From NCBI GenBank assembly GCA_038529355.1, contig JBCBDU010000014.1:1-64000 (forward strand): 64,000 nt of DNA, in the 5' to 3' direction. The translations under genes were made by a program, and so were the position numbers. The notes below the pieces were generated by a model. That model was not told the DNA's origin, did no database searches, and worked only from the letters and a program-made list of their open reading frames with translations. This document shows positions 26,099 through 35,023 of this stretch, one piece after another (position 1 is the first letter of the stretch; each line of letters begins with the position of its first letter). The stretch is from CALBPI01 sp038529355. Its GTDB lineage: Bacteria; Pseudomonadota; Gammaproteobacteria; Steroidobacterales; Woeseiaceae.

Positions 26099-27703
26099 AT
26101 GGTCGGAAGAAAATCAGCGATATTGCTTGCAGCGTTTGTCAGCTCGCCGGTGACGGCGGTGACCAGCGAATGGTGGGACACCGATTACCTGTACCGGCAA
26201 AACGCAGCCGTCACGACTGGCGCAAACGTGCCGGATCGCGGCTATAGCGGCTACACGCTGCGCAGCATTGGTTTGGACACGCAGTTGCTGATCAACAGCG
26301 GCCAAATGCGCAACGACTGCAATGATCTTCGCGTGGCGTATTTCACCGGTGCGGGCTGGCAGGAACTCGATCGCCACGTGCTGGGTTGCAACACACCACA
26401 AACCGACATTCGATTTCGCTCGCCAGTTGCGCTGGGCGTCGGGGCTACCGATGACGATTTCTATATTTACTACGGCAATAGCTCAGCTGCGGCGCCCCCG
26501 CCGTTGGGCACCAGCAATGTTTACCTGTGGTTTGATGATGCCAGCGTAAACCGCAGCGGCAGCTACATCCGTGGCCGGGTGGACAATTTTCACGGCAACG
26601 GCTGGGACAACTCGTTGGCGTATAACCCGGCCGGCTATTACACCTATTCAACGGGCGATAATTTCACCAGTGGTTATCGGCTGGCGGTCGATGAGCGTGA
26701 TGTTTACATCGAGGCCGAGTTTTTCCACACCGATTGCTTTCCCATCAATATGACCAGCGGTGTGCTCGTGCGAGGCATTATCCAGTCCGGCAGCGGCGGC
26801 AGTGAGCAATCGAATCACTACTACACCACCAATCGTGGTGAGTTTCCGCAATCGGGTTGCGGGAATGCGAACGGCTATACGCATGATGGTGCAATCATGC
26901 GCCGGCAACGTAACCAGATTGCCGTAACCCCGCCGGTCAACCCGCCCGATATCGTGGCGGACCAGTGGCGACGGCAAGCATTGGGCGCTTTCGGCGGCGG
27001 TCCGACGCAATTGCGGTTTTGGGATGAGGACAACAGCACCTTCTGGGCGGCTTTGGGTTACCCGGACACCACCAATCTGATAGCCAGCGGCGCCGACAAT
27101 CAGAACGTGACTGGTCGCGGTTTTGTGGCCGTCATGACGGCCCAGGATCAGGCGCGTTTGCGCAACATTCTGGTGCGTCGCTATGTCGAGCCCGAACCGG
27201 TGATCGTATTGGGTACGCAAGAGCTATTCGCAAGCCCGGAACTGACAGTGTTCAAAACGGTTGTCACGGTGTCCGACCCGGTGAATGGTGTGAGTAATCC
27301 GTTCGCGATTCCGGGCGCGATTGTCGAGTATGAGATCCGGGTCGTGAACGGTGGCGCCGGTACCGTCGATCTGGATTCGCTGATCATCACCGATGCGTTA
27401 CCTGCGCAATTGCAGTTGCTCGTGATTGATACGGCACCTGGCAGCGGTCCGGTGCAGTTTATTGATGGGCCGGGCAGTAGCGCGAGCGGTCTGAATTTGA
27501 GTTTCGGTGGGCTGAACAGCACGACCGATGACATTGATTTTTCGATTGATGGTGTCGATTACACGTACGTGCCGGTCGCCGACGCCAATGGTGGCGACCC
27601 TGCCGTTACATTCCTGCGTATCAATCCCGGCGGCGCGATGCAGCCAGCCAGTGGCGGCGGCGAGACGTTCTTCTCCGTGCGCTACCGAATGCGGGTGCCG
27701 TAG
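26099..27703 (+). CDS. Secreted DUF2341-type surface protein with a DUF11-like C-terminal domain
   Basis: Exported protein of 534 residues. A signal peptide (AILLAAFVSSPVTA) is followed at once by a WWDTDYLYRQ start typical of DUF2341 domains (about residues 25-150), with DDDFYIYYGN inside. A central concanavalin-like region follows (HGNGWDNSLAYNPAGYY). The last 150 residues have the pattern of a DUF11 or isopeptide-type repeat (LTVFKTV...NGGAGTVDLDSLIITDALPAQL). There is no sortase or PEP-CTERM tail. Proteins of this build are cell-surface or secreted and are often linked with type IV pilus-like systems, but no function is known. Confidence 0.7.
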   Translation: MVGRKSAILLAAFVSSPVTAVTSEWWDTDYLYRQNAAVTTGANVPDRGYSGYTLRSIGLDTQLLINSGQMRNDCNDLRVAYFTGAGWQELDRHVLGCNTPQTDIRFRSPVALGVGATDDDFYIYYGNSSAAAPPPLGTSNVYLWFDDASVNRSGSYIRGRVDNFHGNGWDNSLAYNPAGYYTYSTGDNFTSGYRLAVDERDVYIEAEFFHTDCFPINMTSGVLVRGIIQSGSGGSEQSNHYYTTNRGEFPQSGCGNANGYTHDGAIMRRQRNQIAVTPPVNPPDIVADQWRRQALGAFGGGPTQLRFWDEDNSTFWAALGYPDTTNLIASGADNQNVTGRGFVAVMTAQDQARLRNILVRRYVEPEPVIVLGTQELFASPELTVFKTVVTVSDPVNGVSNPFAIPGAIVEYEIRVVNGGAGTVDLDSLIITDALPAQLQLLVIDTAPGSGPVQFIDGPGSSASGLNLSFGGLNSTTDDIDFSIDGVDYTYVPVADANGGDPAVTFLRINPGGAMQPASGGGETFFSVRYRMRVP

Positions 27704-27753
27704 TCACGGTGTTGCCTGCTACCATGTGCGCTGGCTAACGCTTAGGTGCGCTC

Positions 27754-30162
27754 ATGATTCTAACCCGTGTTTTTTTTGCTGCGATGCTTGCGAGCGGTCT
27801 TGTGCAGGCCGGCGAGCCAGTAACGCTCGAGACGATCATGGCCGATCCAGATTGGATCGGCAATCAACCAGAAGAGCCATTCTGGAGTGACGACGGGCAA
27901 TACGTCCACTACCAACAAAAACGCGCTGGCGAACAGATTCGCGACCATTTTCGTGTCTCGATCAATTCACAGGCGATCGACGCGATCGACGGCGCGTCCG
28001 CTCCGGCTACGGCGAACGGCAGCCGTGCCTACAATCAGGCGCGTGATGCGGTTGTCTGGGTCAGCCATGGCGATGTTTTTGTGCGCGCACTGCCGGCAGG
28101 GAAGGTGCGCCAACTGACAGCAACCGCAGCGCCGGCAAGCGACGCGCAGTTTGTTGCCGCTGAGCAGGCAGTCACCTATCGCAAAGGCGATCAGTATTTT
28201 CATCACGATCTGAGCTCCGGCCGCGTTACGCAATTGCTCGATCTGCGTTTCGCTGATGACCCGCATGCAGATGAGGGTTTCGATACGCTAAGCGCGAACC
28301 AGCAGCGCCTGTACGTCGATGTGTATGAAGATGCGCGCCAGCAAGATGCCGTGCGCGAGCACTCGGCCGAACAACAAAGGCAGCGCCCCGGTCGTGCGCC
28401 GCTGCCGCTGTATCTCGGCAAAGGCTTCAAGCGCGTCGCCCAGAGTCTGTCGCCGAATGCGAAGCACTTGATCCTGATCACGCAGGCAGCCGATGCCGAT
28501 GCTGGCAAGAAGGGCGTCATGCCGAACTACGTGACAACCAGTGGCTATACCAGTACGCGCGAGCTGCGTTCGCGAGTCGGGCGCAACGTACCGCCACCGC
28601 ACACCGCCTGGCTGATCGATATCGCCGCGAACACGGCAACACAGCTGTCGCTCGATTCGCTGCCCGGCATCGACGAGGACCCGCTGGCAGCGCTGCGCAA
28701 GTCGGCATTGGCCTGGCATACCGAACGCGGTGCGGACAAGGCCGCCGTTGAAAAAGCGCTAGAGGCGCCCGAGCAACGCGGCGTCTACATGTATGGCAGC
28801 GATTGGTCGCTCGATGGACGTTATGCTGCGCTGCAACTGTTCAGCGCTGACAACAAGGATCGCTGGATTGTCACCGTCGATACAACCGACGAATCGCCGG
28901 GTTTCGATACGCAGCATCGACTGACCGATCCGGCCTGGATTAACTATGCGCACAATGATTTTGGTTGGCTACCGGATGGCAGCGGACTGTGGTTGTTGTC
29001 TGAGGAATCCGGCCACTCGCAACTGTACACAAAGCGTCTGCAGTCACGTCGTCATCGTGCGTTGACGAAAGGCGAGTTTGTTGTGTCCGATGTGCAGCTC
29101 GCCGGTGATGGGCGCTCGCTGGTGTTCCGCAGCAACAAGGTACATCCGAGTACTTGGGAAATCTTTTCGGTACCCGTCGACGGTGGTGATATCGCTCAGC
29201 TTACGGCGCTTGGCGGTGTGAATTTCTTTGAGCTATCACCCGATAGCCAGCATCTGGCGGTACTGCATTCGGAATTCGACAAGCATCCGGATTTGTTTCA
29301 TGTCGAGATCGCGAATGCCAAGGTTATGCAGTTGACGGATACGCGTACTGATACGTACAAGGCCTATGACTGGGTGATCCCACAAATCGTCGAGGTGCCC
29401 TCCAGTCACGTCGACCGACCGATCTACACGAAATTGTATTTGCCACGCGACTACGACCCGAACAAACGCTATCCGGCTGTGATGTTCGTGCACGGTGCAG
29501 GGTACACGCAGAACGCTCACGCGGGTTGGCCGTACTACTTTCGCGAGTTCATGTTCCACACGTTGCTGGCCGAACGCGGCGTTATTGGCATCGATATGGA
29601 CTACCGAGCGTCGAAAGGTTACGGGCGCGATTGGCGCACCGCAATCTACCAGCAAATGGGGCATCCGGAGCTTGAAGACTTCCAGGACGGCGTGCAGTGG
29701 CTGGTTGATCGTTACAACGTCGATCCAGATCGCGTCGGCGTATACGGTGGCTCGTATGGCGGATTTATGACATTCATGGCGTTGTTCCGCGATCCCGATC
29801 TGTTTGCTGCCGGCGCTGCATTGCGACCTGTTGTCGATTGGGCGCACTACAATCACGGTTACACATCAAACATTTTGAATACGCCGTTGCTTGACCCACA
29901 GGCATTCGAAAAGAGCTCACCGATCTACTTTGCGCAGGGGCTGCAGAGCCCGCTGCTGATAGCGGCTGGCATGCAGGATGACAACGTATTCTTCCAAGAT
30001 TCGGTGTTGCTCGTGCAGAAACTGATCGAGTTGCAAAAGAAGAACTTTGAGCTTGCTGTGTATCCGTTAGACCCGCATGGCTTCACGCATGCCAATTCGT
30101 GGCTGGATGAATATCGGCGCGTGCTGAAATTGATGGAACAGCATGTCATCTCGCCGCGCTGA
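27754..30162 (+). CDS. S9 family peptidase, dipeptidyl-peptidase IV-like
   Basis: Secreted serine peptidase of 802 residues. The signal peptide ends near LVQAG. A long beta-propeller (residues 40-520) with repeated DG/SPD turn motifs (WSDDGQYVHYQQK, LSPNAKHLI, WLPDGSGLWL) precedes the alpha/beta hydrolase. Catalytic residues are the Ser of YGGSYGG, the Asp of MQDDNV and the His of DPHGF. Such enzymes release dipeptides from exported peptides and suit an organism living on protein. This is the second S9 enzyme in the window; its catalytic domain differs clearly from the S9A enzyme at 18.9 kb, so it is not a duplicate. Confidence 0.9.
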   Translation: MILTRVFFAAMLASGLVQAGEPVTLETIMADPDWIGNQPEEPFWSDDGQYVHYQQKRAGEQIRDHFRVSINSQAIDAIDGASAPATANGSRAYNQARDAVVWVSHGDVFVRALPAGKVRQLTATAAPASDAQFVAAEQAVTYRKGDQYFHHDLSSGRVTQLLDLRFADDPHADEGFDTLSANQQRLYVDVYEDARQQDAVREHSAEQQRQRPGRAPLPLYLGKGFKRVAQSLSPNAKHLILITQAADADAGKKGVMPNYVTTSGYTSTRELRSRVGRNVPPPHTAWLIDIAANTATQLSLDSLPGIDEDPLAALRKSALAWHTERGADKAAVEKALEAPEQRGVYMYGSDWSLDGRYAALQLFSADNKDRWIVTVDTTDESPGFDTQHRLTDPAWINYAHNDFGWLPDGSGLWLLSEESGHSQLYTKRLQSRRHRALTKGEFVVSDVQLAGDGRSLVFRSNKVHPSTWEIFSVPVDGGDIAQLTALGGVNFFELSPDSQHLAVLHSEFDKHPDLFHVEIANAKVMQLTDTRTDTYKAYDWVIPQIVEVPSSHVDRPIYTKLYLPRDYDPNKRYPAVMFVHGAGYTQNAHAGWPYYFREFMFHTLLAERGVIGIDMDYRASKGYGRDWRTAIYQQMGHPELEDFQDGVQWLVDRYNVDPDRVGVYGGSYGGFMTFMALFRDPDLFAAGAALRPVVDWAHYNHGYTSNILNTPLLDPQAFEKSSPIYFAQGLQSPLLIAAGMQDDNVFFQDSVLLVQKLIELQKKNFELAVYPLDPHGFTHANSWLDEYRRVLKLMEQHVISPR

Positions 30163-30198
30163 CGCGGGGCTTAAACGAACGCGAAAAAGGGCAACCCG

Positions 30199-30627
30199 AT
30201 GTCGATGACACAGTTTCTTCTGCCAGTTTTGGCGCTGATCACATGGACGGCAGTCATGTGGTTCTGGTTGTACATCACGCGAATACCGGCGCTGACGGCC
30301 GCGCGCATACATCCCAACAAAGCGCGCCATCCCAGCGGTGACTGGAAGGCGAAGTTGCCATCGCGGGTGTTGTCGATTACCGATAACTACAATCACCTGC
30401 ATGAGCAGCCAACGTTGTTCTACGCGCTGATGTTTTTCATTGCGTTGACGACAGGTGGCGATGCGACCAGCTGGTTGATCGGCTGGACGTATGTCGGCCT
30501 GCGAGTGCTGCACTCGTTCGCGCAAATTTTCGCCAGCCAGGTTGTCACCAGATTTTTTGTGTTTGCCGCAGCCAGTCTTGCGTTGTTTGTGTTACTGATC
30601 CGGACGATTTTGACGTTAATTGCGTGA
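30199..30627 (+). CDS. MAPEG-family membrane protein
   Basis: Inner-membrane protein of 142 residues with four hydrophobic helices and the MAPEG pattern: AxxxR in the first loop (ALTAARIHPNKARHPSG), a central NYNHLHEQPTLFYAL (the HE-P block that contacts glutathione in the eukaryotic family) and a GWTYVGLRVLHS third helix. Bacterial members are called eicosanoid/glutathione-metabolism proteins but are rarely characterised. It follows the S9 peptidase by 36 bases, with its own ribosome-like GGGC, and may share that transcript. Confidence 0.82.
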   Translation: MSMTQFLLPVLALITWTAVMWFWLYITRIPALTAARIHPNKARHPSGDWKAKLPSRVLSITDNYNHLHEQPTLFYALMFFIALTTGGDATSWLIGWTYVGLRVLHSFAQIFASQVVTRFFVFAAASLALFVLLIRTILTLIA

Positions 30628-30738
30628 TCGGCAGCGCAGCGTATCGTTTCGCGCTGCGGTAGGATTGGCGGCATTGGCGTCACGCGTCAAGTTCACTATC
30701 ATTGATGCGAGCAGGTAGTCGCGTCACGGAGTATCCGT

Positions 30739-31089
30739 ATGGATTCCAAAGCTATTTCTGAAAATGTCATGCGCCAGATTCGCGCCGGCCATATGATTGC
30801 TGCTATCAAGACGCTGCGCGCCGAACACGGGTTGAGCCTGAAAGCGGCCAAGGCCGTCGTGGAGCAGCTTGCACGCTCGCCACATACCAGTCACCCGGAA
30901 CCAGACCGCGAAACGCGTGAAGCGCGTAATGCGCATTCGTCGACCAACCATACGGGCATGCGCACAAACGCGCCGGAGGTGCCGCACAGCACATTGCCGA
31001 ATTATGTGATGCCGCGCAGGCCGGTACTGCCGCAAATCATCGGTTTTATTATCGTTGTCGTATTCTTGTACTTTTTGCTGCTGGGCTAG
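30739..31089 (+). CDS. Small tail-anchored protein with a ribosomal L7/L12 C-terminal-like domain
   Basis: A 116-residue protein. Residues 15-42 (MIAAIKTLRAEHGLSLKAAK, then AVVEQL) match the helix-loop-helix signature of the L7/L12 C-terminal domain, in which the GLxLKxAKxxV pattern binds translation factors. A polar linker of 50 residues follows, and then a single C-terminal membrane helix (about 97-115). It is not a ribosomal protein: the L12 N-terminal dimerisation part is missing. Proteins of this arrangement are found in several bacteria without known function. The start follows a weak GGAG-like site. It stands alone between a MAPEG gene and YbiT. Confidence 0.65.
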   Translation: MDSKAISENVMRQIRAGHMIAAIKTLRAEHGLSLKAAKAVVEQLARSPHTSHPEPDRETREARNAHSSTNHTGMRTNAPEVPHSTLPNYVMPRRPVLPQIIGFIIVVVFLYFLLLG

Positions 31090-31126
31090 CGGTCTGCGCG
31101 GTTTGTACTAGCAGGCGCGCTTCGCG

Positions 31127-32725
31127 CTACGCGCCGACGCCATATTGCGCGCGCAAGTAATCTTCGTAGCTGCCCGTGAAATCGATAATGCCATCAGGCG
31201 TCATCTCAATGATACGGGTCGCCAGTGTCGATACGAAATCGCGATCGTGACTGACAAAGATCAATGTGCCCGGGTAGTGCTCAAGCGCCAGGTTGAGCGC
31301 TTCGATCGATTCCATGTCGAGGTGATTGGTCGGCTCATCCATGACCATGACATTAGGCGATTGCAACGCTAACTTGCCAAACACGAGCCGTCGTTGCTCG
31401 CCGCCTGAAACCACGTTTACCGGCTTTGCGCTATCGTCTTTGGAAAACAGCATGCGCCCCAGCGTTGCCCGGATAGTCTGCTCGTCGGCACCTTTCGGCT
31501 GCCACTGCGACATCCAATCAAACAATGAGACCGCCTCTGGGAACTCGCTCGCCGGATCCTGCGGGAAGTAACCGATGTCTGCGTTCTCGGACCATTTGAC
31601 GATGCCGCTGTCGACACCGAGCTCGGACAGCAAGCAACGTAGCAGCGTACTCTTGCCGATGCCGTTTGGACCGAGCACTGCGACTTTGCTGCCAGCCTCA
31701 ATCGTCAGATTCAATGTGTCGAACAGCGGTGCGTCATCGAATCCTTTGCTGATCGCATCGGCTTCAACCGCAACGCGGCGTAGTGGTTTTTTTTCTTCAA
31801 AGCGGATGTAGGGGCTAACTCGGCTTGACGGCTTGATCTCGGTCAGCTCGATCTTCTCAAGTTGCTTCGCGCGTGATGTGGCTTGCTTGGCTTTCGACGC
31901 ATTCGCGGAGAAGCGGCTGACGAAGCTCTGCAATTCGGCGATTTTGACTTTCTTCTTGGCATTGTCGGCATACATCCGCTCGCGCGCCTGCGTCGCTGCC
32001 GTCATGTAGTCGTCGTAGTTGCCGGGAAAGACTTGCAAGCGCCCGTAGTCGAGGTCTGCAATGTGCGTGCAGATACTGTTCAGAAAGTGGCGATCGTGCG
32101 AGATGATAATCATCGTCGACTGCCGGGTATCGAGAAAATCCTCGAGCCAGCGAATCGTGTTGATGTCGAGGTTGTTCGTAGGCTCATCGAGCAGCAGGAC
32201 GTCAGGATCCGAAAACAGCGCCTGCGCAAGCAGCACACGCAACTTCCAGCCCGGCGCGATATCACTCATCGGCCCGTGATGTTGCGCAACCGGAATACCG
32301 ACGCCTTCGAGTAATTCCCCCGCGCGTGATTCGGCGGAATAGCCATCCATCTCGGCATATTCGGTTTCCAGGTCGGCAACACGCATACCATCCTCGTCAC
32401 TCATCTCGGCGAGACCGTAGATTCGCTCGCGCTCTTGAGTGACTTCCCACAAGCGTTGATAACCCATCATCACGACATCAAGCACACGATAGGCCTCATA
32501 GGCGAACTGATCCTGTGACAGCTGGCCTAGCCGCACGTTGGGGCCCAACGACACATTGCCGTTGGTCGGCTCCAGCGCGCCGGACAGAATTTTCATGAAC
32601 GTTGACTTGCCGCAACCGTTGGCGCCGATCAGGCCATAGCGATTGCCGTTTCCGAACGTAACGGAAATGTCTTCGAACAGGGGTTTGGCATCGAACTGAA
32701 TCGACACATTGGAGGCAGCGATCAA
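31127..32725 (-). CDS. ybiT: ABC-F ATPase YbiT
   Basis: Cytoplasmic ABC-F protein, a family that acts on the ribosome during translation. It contains two ATP-binding domains: first Walker A GANGCGKST with signature-to-Walker B LLLDEPTNNLD, and second Walker A GPNGIGKST with MDEPTNHLD. A charged linker lies between. The sequence begins IAASNVSIQFDAKPLFEDIS, which matches the E. coli YbiT start, so translation probably begins at TTG. The 532 residues match YbiT (about 530) rather than EttA or Uup. It is monocistronic. Confidence 0.93.
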   Translation of the reverse strand: MIAASNVSIQFDAKPLFEDISVTFGNGNRYGLIGANGCGKSTFMKILSGALEPTNGNVSLGPNVRLGQLSQDQFAYEAYRVLDVVMMGYQRLWEVTQERERIYGLAEMSDEDGMRVADLETEYAEMDGYSAESRAGELLEGVGIPVAQHHGPMSDIAPGWKLRVLLAQALFSDPDVLLLDEPTNNLDINTIRWLEDFLDTRQSTMIIISHDRHFLNSICTHIADLDYGRLQVFPGNYDDYMTAATQARERMYADNAKKKVKIAELQSFVSRFSANASKAKQATSRAKQLEKIELTEIKPSSRVSPYIRFEEKKPLRRVAVEADAISKGFDDAPLFDTLNLTIEAGSKVAVLGPNGIGKSTLLRCLLSELGVDSGIVKWSENADIGYFPQDPASEFPEAVSLFDWMSQWQPKGADEQTIRATLGRMLFSKDDSAKPVNVVSGGEQRRLVFGKLALQSPNVMVMDEPTNHLDMESIEALNLALEHYPGTLIFVSHDRDFVSTLATRIIEMTPDGIIDFTGSYEDYLRAQYGVGA

Positions 32726-32856
32726 TGGCGTGACCTTGCAGTGTTAGGGCGTGAATAGTCGGTGGTTCAGGGCGCTGTCGTGTAGAGGATGCCAACGCCG
32801 CGCCGCATGGTAGCAAGAAACCGGCGTCGTCGCTGGTTTACATCAGCGGCCCCGGC

Positions 32857-33315
32857 TCAGGCGAGTGCCGCCTGGATCAGGGCAACGCGTTGCGCATATT
32901 GTGCATCGGGCAGGTGGTGTTCGCGTTGTTCCTGTGGCGTTGTCATCCAGATTGGGCTGCCCCAGCGCGGATCGTCCTCGTAGCGCGGGATCACATGCCA
33001 ATGCAGGTGCGGCACCATCTGACCGATGCTCGCGACGTTGACGTGGTCGGGCTTGAAAACCTGCATCAGCGCCAATTGGGTTGTGTGAATGTCATCGGCA
33101 AGGCATCGCCACTCATCTTTCGACAGTTGATCGATGCGGGTGACATGACGTGGATCGAAAATCAGCACACAATGACCTTGGTAGGTCTGGATGCGTTCGA
33201 GGTAGACGGTCGAGACGCCCAGCGAACGAATTTTGACAAGGCTCGCGTCGATCTGCTCGCGCGGTTGCTCGAATGGACACTGCGCAACGCTGGATTTTTC
33301 TTGCCAGGAGATCAT
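32857..33315 (-). CDS. HIT-family nucleotide hydrolase
   Basis: A 152-residue histidine-triad protein. The catalytic motif HLHWHVIPRY (His-x-His-x-His) is intact near residue 105, and the nucleotide-binding segment HCVLIFDPRHVTRIDQLS lies upstream. The early CPFEQ segment is usual for Fhit-like members. Such enzymes cleave AMP from dinucleotides or nucleotidyl conjugates. It reads in the same direction as YbiT, with about 130 bases between. Confidence 0.87.
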   Translation of the reverse strand: MISWQEKSSVAQCPFEQPREQIDASLVKIRSLGVSTVYLERIQTYQGHCVLIFDPRHVTRIDQLSKDEWRCLADDIHTTQLALMQVFKPDHVNVASIGQMVPHLHWHVIPRYEDDPRWGSPIWMTTPQEQREHHLPDAQYAQRVALIQAALA

Positions 33316-33398
33316 AGTCGTTTCCTACCGATTGTGTGCCTGTTGTTCGTTGCGTCGCGATGCATAGCACCGGCGTCCGCTCAACGACCCGCAGCTGA

Positions 33399-33860
33399 TT
33401 ATTCCGTCGTCGCCATCAGCGCGCGGTTTAACCCGTCTGACACGGTTTGTAGCAACATATCCGCCGACATGGTCTGCATGTCCTCGCTGACTGCGGCGCG
33501 ACGTTCATCGAACAGCGCTGCATGTGGCGACTGCGCACCCTCATTGGCGATCGAAAGCAACTGTTCATCGGAAAAGTGTGCCCGATAAGCCGTCAGCAGA
33601 TTGGCGTCCCATTGCGCCTGGCGTTGCGCAACAACAGCTTGCAAATGCTGCTTGATCAGTGTGTCTGCCTGTTGCCGACCAACCTTGCTGATCAGGGCTT
33701 GATAGGTCGTCGTGCGCTGCGCCGTACGCTCGCTGATGGCATAGAAATTCTGGCCAAGACCAAGCGATGTTACGAACGCATCGACGGTGCTGATCCGCTC
33801 AGTATGCGCGATGGTTGCGGTAGCGAGTAGGGCGCACATTGCTAGGATTCGAAAGCGCAT
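33399..33860 (-). CDS. DUF2059-like secreted protein
   Basis: Exported protein of 153 residues with a signal peptide (ILAMCALLATATIAHT). The mature part is helical and resembles DUF2059: an AFVTSLGLGQNFYAI start, a central helix, and YRAHFSDEQLLSIANE like the conserved Y..hFt..Ei..l..F segment. Family function is unknown. It follows the aminotransferase gene on the same strand, six bases from its stop, so both probably belong to one operon with the hydrolase upstream. Confidence 0.62.
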   Translation of the reverse strand: MRFRILAMCALLATATIAHTERISTVDAFVTSLGLGQNFYAISERTAQRTTTYQALISKVGRQQADTLIKQHLQAVVAQRQAQWDANLLTAYRAHFSDEQLLSIANEGAQSPHAALFDERRAAVSEDMQTMSADMLLQTVSDGLNRALMATTE

Positions 33861-33866
33861 GGATTA

Positions 33867-35018
33867 CTATGCGTTGATTGCTTCAGGCAGTGTCTGACAG
33901 AACCGCGCGACATCCTGCAAGCGCCCCATCGATACACGCGACCATGCGTCGTAATCCATGTACTGGCCGCGAATTTGCACATTGCTGGCGCGCAACGTCT
34001 GTTGCAGTGCATTGGCGCTTTTGCCGGACTTGAAGTAAACAAAGTTTGTCTGCGACGGCAGCGACTCGATGCCAAGCCCGCGCAAGGCGGCAACGGTCAT
34101 TTCGCGCCCCTCGTTGATTTTCGCCAGTGACCGGCGAATGAATGCATCGTCATCCAGACAGCCGATGGCTGCGGCGAGGCTGACGCCGGACATCCACGAC
34201 ATTTTGGCTGCGCGCAGTTTTTGCGCAGCTTCTGCGCTGGAGATCAGGTAGCCGACGCGAAGGCCGGCCATGCCATACAGCTTCGAGAAGGTTCGCGAGA
34301 TAATCACGTCGTGACCGGCTCGGACCAGATCGATGCAGGAATTGCCCTGCGGAGCGTCGGTCAGCTCCATGTAGGCCTCATCGACAACGACTGTGGTTTT
34401 CGCTGCCATGCGTTTGACGGCGGCCTTGAGTGTTTTGGTGTCGCTGAGCACGCCGGTCGGGTTGTTGGGATTGCACAGTTGCACCATACCGGTGTCCGTT
34501 GTGACCATGGCGTCCAGCGCGGCGAAATCAATGCCAAGCGCTGCCGTCATCGGTGCGCGCTGGACTTGCGCCAAACCCAGCCGGTTGGCATACATGACCG
34601 TGGCGTCGAAGAACAGGCGTGGCGCAACGATAGGACCCTGTTGCCCGTACACAATAGCCGCCGCGCTCAGCGCCTCAGCGGAGCCTGTCGACAAGGTGAC
34701 CTGCTGGGGGTCAACGTCGTAGCGTTCGGCAATCATTTTCGTCAGCACATCGGTCGCGCGGTCGGCGTAGAACGCCCCTTTGCGGCCTGCGTACTCCACC
34801 ATTTTCAGCGCCGAGGCAGCGGGTCCGTAGGGGTTTTCATTGCTGTGCAAGCGGACAATGCCAGCCTGCGGACCAATCAGTTCGGCGCCGGCGGGCAGCG
34901 TCGGGAATGCGCCGATAGCTTCGGCGTCAGTTGCTGGAATCTTATGTGCACAACCGCTCGCCAATGCGGCGCTGGCCGTGCCAAGCAGGAACGTTCGTCG
35001 GGAGCTGGTCATCGTCAT
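33867..35018 (-). CDS. PLP-dependent aminotransferase (HisC-like) with a Tat-like signal
   Basis: Fold-type I aminotransferase of 383 residues resembling histidinol-phosphate aminotransferase. The PLP-lysine is in RTFSKLYGMAG and the cofactor motif in NPNNPTG. Unusually, the N-terminus carries a twin-arginine-type signal (SSRRTFLLGTASAALASGCAH) including a lipobox-like SGC, so it should be exported and perhaps lipidated. I set the start just before this signal; the longer frame runs into the neighbouring hydrolase. PLP would need to be inserted before Tat export. It follows the dienelactone hydrolase stop by five bases, indicating an operon. Confidence 0.8.
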   Translation of the reverse strand: MTMTSSRRTFLLGTASAALASGCAHKIPATDAEAIGAFPTLPAGAELIGPQAGIVRLHSNENPYGPAASALKMVEYAGRKGAFYADRATDVLTKMIAERYDVDPQQVTLSTGSAEALSAAAIVYGQQGPIVAPRLFFDATVMYANRLGLAQVQRAPMTAALGIDFAALDAMVTTDTGMVQLCNPNNPTGVLSDTKTLKAAVKRMAAKTTVVVDEAYMELTDAPQGNSCIDLVRAGHDVIISRTFSKLYGMAGLRVGYLISSAEAAQKLRAAKMSWMSGVSLAAAIGCLDDDAFIRRSLAKINEGREMTVAALRGLGIESLPSQTNFVYFKSGKSANALQQTLRASNVQIRGQYMDYDAWSRVSMGRLQDVARFCQTLPEAINA

Positions 35019-35023
35019 CGCAT

